From positions 124,001 through 188,000 of the forward strand of contig NZ_JAFCKT010000004.1 in the NCBI RefSeq assembly GCF_018129985.1: a DNA stretch of 64,000 nt, written 5' to 3'. Origin of the DNA: Bradyrhizobium sp. SZCCT0148 (GTDB taxonomy: Bacteria; Pseudomonadota; Alphaproteobacteria; Rhizobiales; Xanthobacteraceae). Numbering within the stretch: position 1 is the first letter of the stretch; each line of letters opens with the position of its first letter. Under the pieces are notes generated by a model. That model did not search any database, had not been told where the DNA came from, and was given only the letters and a program-made list of their open reading frames with translations. Shown piece by piece: positions 1 through 12,000 of this stretch. Both the position numbers and the translations under genes were made by a program.

Positions 1-3000
1 CGGATCGCCGAAGGCGATCTGGAGCGCGTTCGGATTGGCCGCGGGATTGCTTCCGGCCGTTCCGGAGGGGGCACCGATATTGCCGTGCTCGGCGATCAGG
101 GTCAGGTGGGCGATGTCGCCGGAGATCACGGGCACGCCGGCCACGCCGGCGGTGATGCCGTTCACCGCATGGAGCTTGACGTCGCCGCGGCCAGTCACCG
201 CGATGCCGTCGGCTTGCGCCGCCGCGATCGGCCCGTAGCTCGCGGTGACGCCGCCGAGCGTGAGGCTGCTCTTGCTGCCGAGATAGACATTGGACAGCGC
301 TTTGGCCGAAATCGCGATCGGGTTGTCGACGACGACGAGGTTCTGCTGCGACAGGCTGACCGTATAGGTCGTGACATGGGTGGTCGGGTCCGTGGTCGCG
401 CTGACCGTGAGCTGGCCGGGGCCGGCCGATGCGAGCAACGCCTTCTGCTCATTCGACAGCGTCGAGGAATCGGCGCTGGTGAACGAGAACACCTGGGGCG
501 CTGCCGAATTGCCCACCGAGCCGCGCGGCGCGTAGAGCATGATCTGGTTGGCGCTGATATTGGCCATGACGTTGTCCTCGATCGGCGGCGGCGTCGCGCC
601 GATGGCAGACGAGGAGACCGTGTAGGCGAGCTGGTCGTGCGTCCAGTTCGAGCCCGCGGTGATGATGCTGTAGACCCGCTCGGTCGACGCAAGCGCGTAG
701 CTGTAAGTCGCGCTGTAGCTGTTCAGCGCCGCCTGCAGTGCGGCGTTGGTCGGCAGGCGCTGATCGGTCGCCGCCACGTCCTGGAACAGACTGGTGAACA
801 GGCCCGACGAGAGCGTGCTGCCGAACACGGACCCCAGTGCATCCGCAGGAGCGCTTCCGAGCAACGTCGTCAGCCCGCTCTGGAGCTCAGCCGTCGAGAT
901 TTTGCCGAGCAGGAACTGATCCTTCAGGAATCTGGTCGTGGCCTCGACCTTCATCTGTGTCGTCGAGACGTTTGCCGGGTCGATGCCGAGCTTGGCAGCC
1001 ACCTGTGCCCGCAGCACCGTCAGGCCCACCGAGGTCGGATTGTAGGTGCCGTTGGCAAAGGCGATGTTCTTGAGCTGGAAGTAGTCGTTGTAGGCCGCCG
1101 TCACCATGGACTGGTAGCTGTTGACGGCGGCTGTGGCCGGGTTGCCGTTGAGCAGGTTGAGGTTGTCCCAGACCTGCTGGAGATGCGCGCTTTCCGCAGC
1201 GGAGATGCCGACGGTCGTACGGCCGTTCAGGATGCTGGCTGGGTTGCCGTCGGAACCGGCTGCCGCCAGGAAGACCGGACCGCCGGCCGACTGGATCGTG
1301 CCGATCCGCAAATCGCCCTTGGACTGGACGATGTAGGTGCCGGTGGCGGAAGCGCCGTCGAGAACGCCGCCGTCGGACTGCGACGTACCCGTCGCCTGGA
1401 TCACCAGCGGCTTGATGTTGGTCAGCGTGGTCGCACCATTGACGACGCTGCTCGTCGCACCGATCGCACCGGCGCTGGAGTTGATCTCGATGTTCTTGCC
1501 GATCACGACGGGGGTGGCGGCGTCATAAGCACCCGCCGCGTTGATGTCACCGGTCGCCGAGATGGAGACGCTGCCCTGCGGCGCACGGCCGGAGACACCC
1601 GACGCGACGGCGACCTGGTTGATCGAGAGCGAGCCGACGGCCGCGATCGCGATGTCGCGATCAATCGAGGTGGCGGTCAGATTGCCGCCATAGACCTGCA
1701 CCTGGATCGGAACGCCGTTCGCGCCGAGCGAACCGATGCCGCCATCGCCCTGCAGCGTCACGTTCCTGCCCGAGATCATCGGATTATTGGCGCTCGGACC
1801 GGACGTGATGGCCGAATTGGCGCCGGTGGCCCTGACCGTCGTATCACCCGAGACGTTGTTGATCGGGCCGTTGATGACGATGCCGGAGTTCGAGGTCACC
1901 GCAACGGTGCTGACGCCGCCGCCGCTGAACTGGATGTTGATCGGGTTCGACGCCTTGACCGTGTTGGTCAGCGTCAGCGTCAGGTGGTCGTACATCTGCT
2001 GGTACCAATTGTATTGCGCGTCCGCGCCGCAACACTTCTCGGGATGGGTGTTACCGCCGGCACCGTGATACGAACCGGTCGCGGTGACGACCTCTTGGAA
2101 GTTCGCGGTCTGCAATTGGCCGGTATTGCCGCCCCCGCCCGTGGCCTGCATCACGTTTTCGACCAGGCTGACGGCGCGGGTCCAGTTGTCTCCGGACCCG
2201 TTCGGCGTGTAGTGCCAGCCATAGTCGAACTGCGTGCTGGTGGTCGGGCGATCGAGCGTCGCCGTGTCGACCCATTGGTAGTACATGTTGGGCTTCACGG
2301 CATACTGGATGCCCGCCGTGCCGCTGAGGCCGGTCAGCATCGCGGGGTTGTACGCACTCGCATTGACGCCGGCCGTCCGATACGTCGACACCTGCTGGCC
2401 GCCCGACGCGGACGGATTGTAGACGTACCACGTCGTCTGCTGCTGGAGCTGATCGACGATCTGGATCACGCTGGGCGCGCTGACGCCTGTATTGATGGTG
2501 TTGGTGACGAGCTGCAGCCCGGTCGAGTTGGTGACATTGATCGTACCGGCGCCACCCTTGACCGCGATCGTGCCCTGGGCGGTGCCGTCGGTCGAGGTCG
2601 AGATGATCTTGCCGTTCAGATAGACGTAGCCGCCCGAGCCCTGCACCACGCCGTTCACCATGATCTGGTCGGTGAGCGCGTTGTACTTCACCCCGATCTT
2701 GATATCGCTGGAGACCTGCGTCGTCGCAGCCGCCGTGATGTCGTAATAGCTGCCGTTTCGCGCATTGGCCTGGGCCCAGGCGAAGTCCGCGCCGTTGTTG
2801 CTGGTCTTCAAGCTATTGATGGCGGACAGCACCCCGCCGCCGATGTCGACCGAGTAGTTGCTGCTCGTGCCGCTCTGGATGAGGCCGTTGACGTTGATGA
2901 CCCCCGCCGAGATGATGATCGCCTGGCCGAGGATGAAGGGCGCGTTCGCGGGGTTCTGGTACCCCGATGGCGTGGTCGAACTCCAGTTCAAAGACGCGTT

Positions 3001-6000
3001 CGAGCTCGCCGTCCTCGGCGTGATCACGTCGTTCTGGATATTGACGACCTGGAAATAGGCCGAACATCCCGAGCAATTGAACGGCGTCTTGTACGGACCG
3101 CTGTCCGTGTAGACGCCCTGGCCGTCATAAGTCGTCTTCTCCCAAGGCGCGGTCGAGATCGTCTGGACCGTTGGCCCTTCCATTTGCGCGAGCGTGGTGG
3201 TGCTGCCGACGCTGCCGGCATTGGGGTTACCGTTACCCGGCGCCCCCGATCCCATCGGCAGGAAGATCGCCGAATAGAGCGAAAGGCCATCGTAATACGT
3301 CATCAGCATGCGCGCGGTGAAGATCGTGCTGTTGGCGGCCGTTTGCTGAACACCGCTATGGCCATCGACGCAGCAATAATAGAAATACGGGTGGTTGCCA
3401 CCGTCGCCGATATGCGGGCTGTAATCGTAGGCGCCATAGGCGCCGAGGAAGGTCGCCGCCGCCATCACCGCCGTCAGCGTGTCGTTGTCGGCCGGCTTGT
3501 ATTCGACACCGGCCCATTGCGAGGTGACGTCGTGGTTGGAGTTGTAGAAGCTGCCGACGCCGCCCAGGAAGATGAACGAGCCGTTGGGCGCCACCATCTG
3601 GATGGTCGCGGCATTGAGCGATTGCGACGCGACGACGCTGCCGAGCTGGCTGGTGATTTTGAGCAGGCCGTTCTCGTTGGTGACGATGCCGTCGAAATAG
3701 ATGTCGGGCTTGCGGGTCAGCTGGTTGCCGTTGTCGTCGACGCCGAGTCCGGTGCTGGGATCGACGCGGTTGTAGGTCGCCGAGATGTCGATGATCGGCG
3801 TCGCGCTCGGCGTGGCCGTGAAGGTCACGTTGGAATGCGAATCCGGGTCGACATGGTCGATCTGGCGGTAAGTGATGTTTCCACCGGTCACATTGGTGAC
3901 GGTGAGATTCGCGAAGTCCATGAAGTCGAGGCCGCGGTTCTCGACCTTGATCTTCGGCGAGCTCAGCGCGGCGACGGACGGCGCGGTGTGACCGGAGAGG
4001 CTGTTTCCGGTCAGCTTCTGCGCCAGGATCGAGACGTTGCCGGCCGACACCAGGATGTCGCCGAACGCGAAGGCGTTGCCGGGGGCGTCGGAGGTATACG
4101 GCGCCTGCTGGATCAAGGCGTTGATCTGGCGCTGGGTGTCGCCGGTCGGATCAGCGCCGGACGGCGCCATGGTTGCGGGATGTGCGGACGTCGATGTCGA
4201 GAGCTGGGTCCGGATCTGCGTCGCGGTCAGGCCCGTCAGCGTGGCCAGCTGGTTGACGATGTTGTCATAGGGATTGAAGCCGCCGACGATGGTGTACTGG
4301 ATCGTCTGATGGTCCCAGCTCTTCACTGGGCTGAAATGATCGACATCGGCGACGTATTCGAGCGTGGGCGGCGACGACAGGTTGGGCTTGAGCGGCGAAT
4401 AGGGACTCGTCGTGCTCAACGTCGGCGCGCTTGCACCGAGATCGATCGTGATCGTCACGTCGTTGTTGATGCCCGCGACCACAATGCCGTTGAGCGCGAC
4501 ATCCCCGGTCCCGCTGGTGTGGCTGTGGTTGTCGCTGTTCTTGGCGCTGAAGATGTCCAGATACGGATTGTAGTTGCTGCCGTTGCCGGACGCCGTGACC
4601 TGCCCTTGCGTGGCGCCGAGATAGATGTCGCGTACGCCGAGCACATGCGAGCTGTCGGCAAGCGTCAGGCTGGAGTCGTTGCCGGCATTGGCCGTGCCGC
4701 GGTACAGCGTCGAGATCGGAATTACGGTGTTGTTGTAGACGACCGTCGTCGCGGTCGCCTGCACGCTGCTGAAGGTGATGGTGTCGCCGGATATGCCGGC
4801 AAGGATGTTGATGTCGCGCCAGGCTTCGATTGTCGTGCTGCCGCTGACGGTGACGGCCTGGCTGGCGTGCACCCAGGTGTTGGTGCTGGCGCCGACGCCC
4901 GCGATCGCGCCATAGAGGCTGGCATTGGCATTGTTGGCCGCCGCCATCTTCGCAGCCGAGCCGATATAGATCTTGCCGACGCTGAACAGCTCCCGGGCAT
5001 TGATGTTGACCGCGAGCGTGGCGTTCGCCGTCATGTTGGACTCGGCGCCGCCGCCGGCGAAGAAGGCGGCGGTGGCGAGGCTCGCCGTATCGTTGGTGTT
5101 CAGCGTGTTGTACGCCTCGATGTCGATCACCCCCGTCCCCGTCCTGGGATCGCCGTTGAGGCTTAGGATCGTGCCGCCGCCGATATTGGTGGTGACGGTC
5201 TGGGTGACATGGGAGTCGCTCAACGCGGCCGCGCCGGAGAACGAACCGCCGGAGCCCGAGCGCGCGCCGCCGCCAGCCTGGTTGACGATATCGTTGGAGA
5301 TGACGACGATATTGCCGCCATCCGTGTTGACGATCAGGTGCGTGCCGATCTCAGCCGTAGTGGTCGAGGTAACGTCATTCTGTGCCTTGCCGGCAGAGAC
5401 GCCGGCCGTGGACGCCTGATAGGCGTCGCCGCTGGCCGCATAATTGATGGTGTGGGTCGCCTTGACGCTGAGGCCGCCGAAATAGAGCGTGTCATCCGTC
5501 GCGCCGCCGTCAAACCGCGCATTGGTGACGGCGGTCGAGCTCGTCGTGGCGACCGCTGCGGCGCCGGCATAGGTGCCGCCCGCGCCGACCGTCGCGTTGG
5601 AGACGTTGGTGTCCGTGCCGGTGGCGGTGATCTGGAGGATGCCGGTGTAGTCGGTGTGGTTCAGATGGGTCGCGTCCATGTTCGCCAGCGCACCCAGGTA
5701 GGCATAGGTGTGCGCGTTCGACGATGTCTGCGCCACTGTTGCGCCGAGCGCCAGGAATCCGGTCGAAAGGCCCGTCGCCTCGGCGTATTGGGCGCTGTCG
5801 TTTTCAGCCGCGATGGTCACGTTGGCGTTGGGGAGCGCAATCCCCGTCCCGCCATAGGCGCTGACCGTCGCGTTCTCGGACGCCTGGGCCAGGCTGCCCT
5901 GCGCGCCGATCAGCGAGCCGCCGCCGCCGGCGAGCGCCTTGGCCCAGGTCGTCGTGCCATAGATTGTCGTCGTGGTTCCGTCGGAATTGGTCTGCGTACC

Positions 6001-9000
6001 GACGACCGGGACGAGCGCCATCGCGGTCACGCCGAGCGCGCCGCCCGAGAAAATGGCGTTGTCGCCGACATCGGCAGTCGCGGTGGCTCCGACGGTCGAC
6101 TTTGCGATCGCGACACCGACGGCCCCGCCACCCACCGAGACGCCAATCGCCTCGCTTGAAAGATTGGGCGTGATCGACGCCGTCACCAACGTGCCGGCAC
6201 CGGTCGCGGACGTGGTGATCGAAACGCCGGATCCGATCTCGGCGAGCACGCCCGAGTTCTCGTGGGCCTCTGCATCCGCGCCGACGCCGGCGACGATACC
6301 GCCGCCGAGCGCGGTTGCGGTCGTGCTCATTCTGCCCGCACCCGCGGCTCCAACCGCCAATGTCGAGGTATTGACGGCGGCGCCGTTCAGAACTCGCGCT
6401 GCGACCGAGCTGCTTCGGCTCGCCGTTGCGACCGAAGCGCCGACCGCCACGGCACCGGCGCTGGCGCCGCCGGTGAAGACGACCTGGCTCGACGAATCCA
6501 GCGCCATGACGGCGGCGGCGCCCGTGCCGGTGATCTGGCCGCCGAGCATGGCGACCACGGAATTGTTGACATTGCCGACCGCCACGGCGGCCTGGGCGCC
6601 GAAATAGAGCGCAGCGCCGCCGGCGATCGCCTCGGTGTCAATGGTCTTGCCGGCATAAGGTCCCGTGCTGGCGTCCTTGACCACCGCCGCGACGTTGACC
6701 GCGGTCGCCGAGACCGTCAGAGGCGTAGCCGCAGCCTCCAGCACGCCGGAGCCATTGCGTCCGTAGTCACTCAGATTGGCGAACACCGTGCTGTTGACGC
6801 TGGTGTAGCCGATACCGGCCCCGATACCCACGTTCTTGGCAAAGCCGGCGCCGAGCAGATACATCTTGGCCGCGTTGGCGCTGGTGGCGGTGACGTTGAC
6901 CTGCGTGCCGATGACGTTGCCACCGGCGATCTGCGCGACGACGGCGTCGTTGCCGCCGCTCAGTACGCCGCCGACGTCGTAGGTCGAGGTGGCATTGGCG
7001 TTGCCCGGATTGCCGGCCGTCCCGCTCCCGACCGCGTCGCTGCCATGTGTGGTGCTGGTTCTCGCGTTCACCGCCGCGATCGTGCCGTCGTTACCCTGAT
7101 TGAGCTGGCCGGTCTGCTGGCCCTGGGTGTCCGCATCGGCGGTGTTGGTGCCGATCATGACGACGCCGACGGTCGCGCCGATACCGACGCTGCCGCCGAT
7201 GCCGGCGGTGACCGCGTAGGACAGCACTTCCTTGGTGCTGAGCGCGGCGACATTGATCGCACCGGACGAATTCAAGTTGCTGTTGCGGCTCTCGGCGATG
7301 GTCTGGCTCTTGAACGAGATGACGTTGGCGGCGGCGCCGACACCGACGCCCGCCCCGCTGGCGGCGACCGCGAGCGCACCTGCAATCTCCTTGATCGCCA
7401 CGTCCTCGGTCGCATTGATGGTGACCGCGCCGGCCGCACCGCCCGTCACCGATTGCAGCGTGGTATCGTAGACGCCGGCGATCGTGGTGTTGCTGGCGAT
7501 CTCGATGTTCGCCATTCCCGCGATCGCCGCCGTGCCGGTCGAGAGCGCGCCGCCGACCGCGTAGGCCTCGAACCGGTTCTTGGTGGTAGCCTCGACGTCG
7601 AGCGCACCGCTTAGATTGAGCGCGGTCGTGTGCGCGGCGCCGTTGCCCTGATAATGGAATTCGTCGCCGACATAGGCCTCGGTTCGGTTCGAGGAGACCT
7701 GGACCAGGAATGCCGCGCCGATCGCGGCCTGGCTGCCATAGGCGCCGGAGCCGTTCGCGGAGAAAATGCCGGTGTTGTTGGTGGCGTTCACCGTCAGCGA
7801 CGCAGCCGTTAGCGCGCCGCCGTCGACATAGGCCTCCGTCGTCGCCTGAAACACGTTCAACCCGACCGAGCCGGTGTTGAACCCGATCGCGATTGAGGAC
7901 GCATCCTGCTCGGCATTGGCCTTCACGGTGACGGCGCCGACCGTCGGGCTCGACGACTGGACGCCTCCGACCGTGGCATTGGTGATGTAGGCGCGGGTGT
8001 CGCGCGACATCGTGGTGCTGATGATGGTGGCGCCGCCGCCGCCGTTGCCGGTGGGCGGAACGATGCCCGCGCCGAGCGTGCCGGAATAGGAGAAGCTCGA
8101 TGCCGCGACCTCGATCTGCGGCGCCAGCGTCGACGAGGTCAGGCGGGTGTCGATGGCGGCGCTGTCGATATAGGCCCGGGTCGCCCCGCTCATCACGTTG
8201 GTGATCGGGTTGATCATGATGGCGATGCCGCTGCTGGCGGAGAGCGAGGCGACATTGGCCACGACCGCCTGGTGCGAGCTCGCTACGACGGCAAGTCCGC
8301 GCACGGTGTCCTGGTTCTCGGAAAGGTCGGGCGTGCTGTCGCTCGGCGCATGGGCTGCGCCAAGATCGAAGGCATGGACGAGCGTTCCGTTGTTGACCGA
8401 CAGCGTATCGGTGGTGCTGGTCCCGCGCGCATCGACCCTTGTGTTGGCCCCGCTGATATAGGCGGCCGTGGTTCCGGTAATCTTGTTGGTCACCAGCGAA
8501 CCGGCACCGCCTGCCGCCCCCTTGCTGATGGACACGGCGCCGGCGAACACCGCCGCCTTGTCGTTGTTGCCGGCGATCACGCCGACGTTGTTGGCAGCGA
8601 TCACGTCGGCGCCGTTGATACCGTCGGTGCCGGCAGCCGAGACGCTGGCGGTGACGTTGGTGCCCATCAGATTGGTGGCGACCGAACCCGCCAGCCCGAC
8701 CTGTGAGGACATCGCGACACCGACTGCGACAGTCGAGATGTTGGCGTTCGAGTTCGCGTTGACGGCGACGCTGCCTGAAGCGGTCAGCTTGGAGCCGGTG
8801 ACGCCGGCACTGACATTGTTGGCGATGCTGCTGTAGACGAGCGCCAGGCCCGCGGCGCTGCCTTGCGTCGAGGCGACCGCGATCGCGGCAGTCCCTGTGA
8901 TGCTGGAATTGTCGGTCGCGGAGACCGAGATGTTGCGGCCCGTGACGGAGGATTGTGACGCGCTCGACAGGTTGTTGCCGATCGTCGCCGAGACGGTGTT

Positions 9001-12000
9001 GGCAATCGAGCTGATCGTGGTGCCGCCGACGCCGGCAAACTGTCCCGTCGCCAGACCGAAGCCGATCGTGACCGCCTGGATCCTGGAAGAGTCGACCGCG
9101 CTCACACTGACATTGCCGTTACTGCCGGCGGTCATCAGGACGTTGGCGATATAGGCCGAATGCGTCGTTGCGATCGTATTGTAGACGATCGAGGCGCCCA
9201 CATTGTTCTTGCCGGCCTGGATCAGGCCCGCAACGGAAACGATGCTGGCTCCCGGACCGTTCCCCGTGCCGTCGTTGAGCGCAGCCGCGCTGAAGTCGAT
9301 GCAATTCTGTCCGCCCGTGCCGCCGGCGACCGTGCAGGTGTCCGTGGCGAGATGATTGTTGTTCGACTTCTTGACGAGGTTGCCGAGCGCGGTGTCCAGC
9401 GCCGACACCGCGCCGCTGTCTGCCAGCACCGTCACGCGGCCGACATTGATGCTCACTGTCGAGCCGCTGTTGATATAGGCCGTGGAGGTCGGCGCGATCT
9501 CGCTGACGACGACCGCGCCGGCAAGACCGTTGGACCCTGCCCCGCCCGTGGCCGCACCGGCGGCAATGACGCTGGCGCTATCGGCCAGCACCAGCAGCGT
9601 GTCGTAGTTGGAAATTGAAGTACTGCGGATATGCGCGTCGGTGGCGTTGCCGCCCGTGGGATCTGCGATCGACGCGTAAGTCAGCCCGATGCCGACGCCG
9701 GCCTGGCCACCCGAGATATAGAGCGAACCGCCGCCGATCGCGATGTTCGTGGTCTGATAGGCGTCGACCTCCAGCGCGCGGTTGACGCCGCTCGCTTGTC
9801 CCGTGATCGTCGAGCTCTCGATATAGGCATTGGCGCTGTCCGTGATGATGCCAACGGAGGCTGACAGCGACGCCGAATTGGATTTCGATCCCGCCACGCC
9901 GAGGGCGACGACGGTCTCCGAGCCGCCATTGAGCGCCTGCACCGTCAGCGAACTCTGGTTGTTCATAGTGGTGCCGTAGATATAGGCGAGCGTCGCATTG
10001 TTCGACATCGCCGCCGCGATCGCGCCGCCGATCGCAGCCCCCGCGGCGGAGCCTCCGGCGAGATTGAGCGCCGCGGAGCCCGAACCATTGTTGAGCATGG
10101 TGTCGTTGAGCGCCTGAACGATCGTGTTGGTCACCACCGCGCCGGTCGTCGTGTACTTGTTGACCGTCGTGTTCCTGATATAGGCGCTGGTGCCGAGCGA
10201 GACGTCACTCACCGACGAACTGCCAGCGAGATCGAGGCTGAAGCCGCTGGTGCTCGATCCCGAAGTCGAACCGATCTTGCTCGCGGCCGTCGCCACCCCG
10301 GCGGCCCCTCCGGTCGAGGCTGCGCCGGCAGCGTCGGCCTTGTCGGAGAAACTCGACGACGCCGGGTCCGAGACGGCGGCCGCGACGGCGGCCGCGGTGA
10401 TGCGCCCCGAGGTGGTCGCGCTGAGCGTCAGGTTGTCGACGTTGACCGCTCCGCTCCCGCCACTGGTGCCGGCGAATGGATCGTTGGCGCTGAACACGCC
10501 GGGCCGGATATCGGAATGGTTGTCGCCGATATAGGCGGAGGTGTCGGTATTTGCGCCGAGATAGGCGACCGACAAGCCGACCGCCGAACCGCCGCTGCCA
10601 TTATAGCTCATCGCGCCGGACAGCGTCACGACCGACAAATCCTGCTGCGCCAGGATGCCGACGGTCGGTGCATAGACGGTGGCTTGGCTCGAGATCGACG
10701 CATGCGTCGTGTTGTTCAGGAAACCGAGCGAGGTGATGCCGTTCAGCGCCAGCGCGCCCGCCGCCTTGCCGGACGAGGGTGCGACAGCGACGAACTGGTC
10801 GGAGGTGATCGCGTTGACGGCGATGTCGTCTGCCGCACGCAGCGTCGCGCGGTCCGAGACGCCGGCGATGGTGTTGGTGTTGAACTGGACGAGATTGAGC
10901 GCACCGCCCACCGACGAGCCGCCCGAGGTGTTGCCGAAAAGGAAGCCGAGCGTGCCGACATTGCCGGCCGCGTCAATCGACGCCATAGTCGTGGTGGCCG
11001 CGACCTGGATGCTGGTGTCGTAAGTGTGGACGTCGCCATTGTTTACCGTCGCGGACCAGCTGCTGCCGCAGGCCGCGGTGGTGCAAGTCGCGGTCAGACT
11101 GGCGCTGCCGGCCACCCAGGCCGTCGTGTTGTTGTTGACGACGAAATGGTTCATCGAGCCGGCGAGGCCGATCACGTCGCCAGCGTCGGCCGTAGCGTTG
11201 GCATAGCTCGTCAGGATATTGCCGCCAACGCCGAGATTGCCATTGAGATGGCCGAGGACCTCGGTCAATCCATCCCACTTCAGCCAGGTATTGGTGATCG
11301 GCATCGAGGTGGTGGCCTCAACGGCGATGTTGGCCGCGTTGACGGTGGTGCCGCTGCCGATATAGGCGTTGGAATTGTGGTTGAAATTGCCCCAGGCGAC
11401 CGCCGCGCTGATCGCGACGCCCTCACCGCTGGTTACGTCCTTGGTGATCGCGGAAGCCGTCGCATTGCTGCGCACGCCCCGATCGATGACGGTGCTGACG
11501 ACCGCGACGTTGCCGCTGACATAAAGGCCCGGCGCCCCGCCGCCCGGATTCTGGCCGATGGATGCCGTCGCGTTTTCAGTGCTGTTGGCCAGCGACAGAG
11601 CACCGGCGGCCTTGAAATTGAAGTTCACCGGCATCAGCGAGACCATCTGCTGAGCCATCATCCCCGTCAGGCTGGGGCTGGAGACCAAGACCCCCTGGAT
11701 CGCGCCGACCAGGGCCGGCGTACCGACGATGGTCGACGCCATGGTCGAGTTGCTCGTGGTGTTCGAGGTCGCCTCGACCAGAACGGAGCCGTTCATCCGC
11801 GACGACGCGCTGGTGCCGAGCGACGAGCCGAGCTTCGCGGTCGCGGAGGTGGTGACGTCGCTGATGGCGAGCGCGCCGCCGACGCCACCACTCGCATTCG
11901 GCGTGCTCAGGGCCACCGATGTGGCACCGGTCGAGAACGAGTTGTTGTTGATCGCACGCAGCGTCAACGAATTGCCGGATGCGCTCACGTTGCCGACGGA

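Noticed and set aside
85..5166. A 1,693-codon open frame on the plus strand, with further long frames in the same register up to about 14 kb
   Set aside because: It is the codon-for-codon antisense of the giant adhesin; high GC and codon bias keep it open. The product is Arg/Asp/Gly-rich with no domain or signal.
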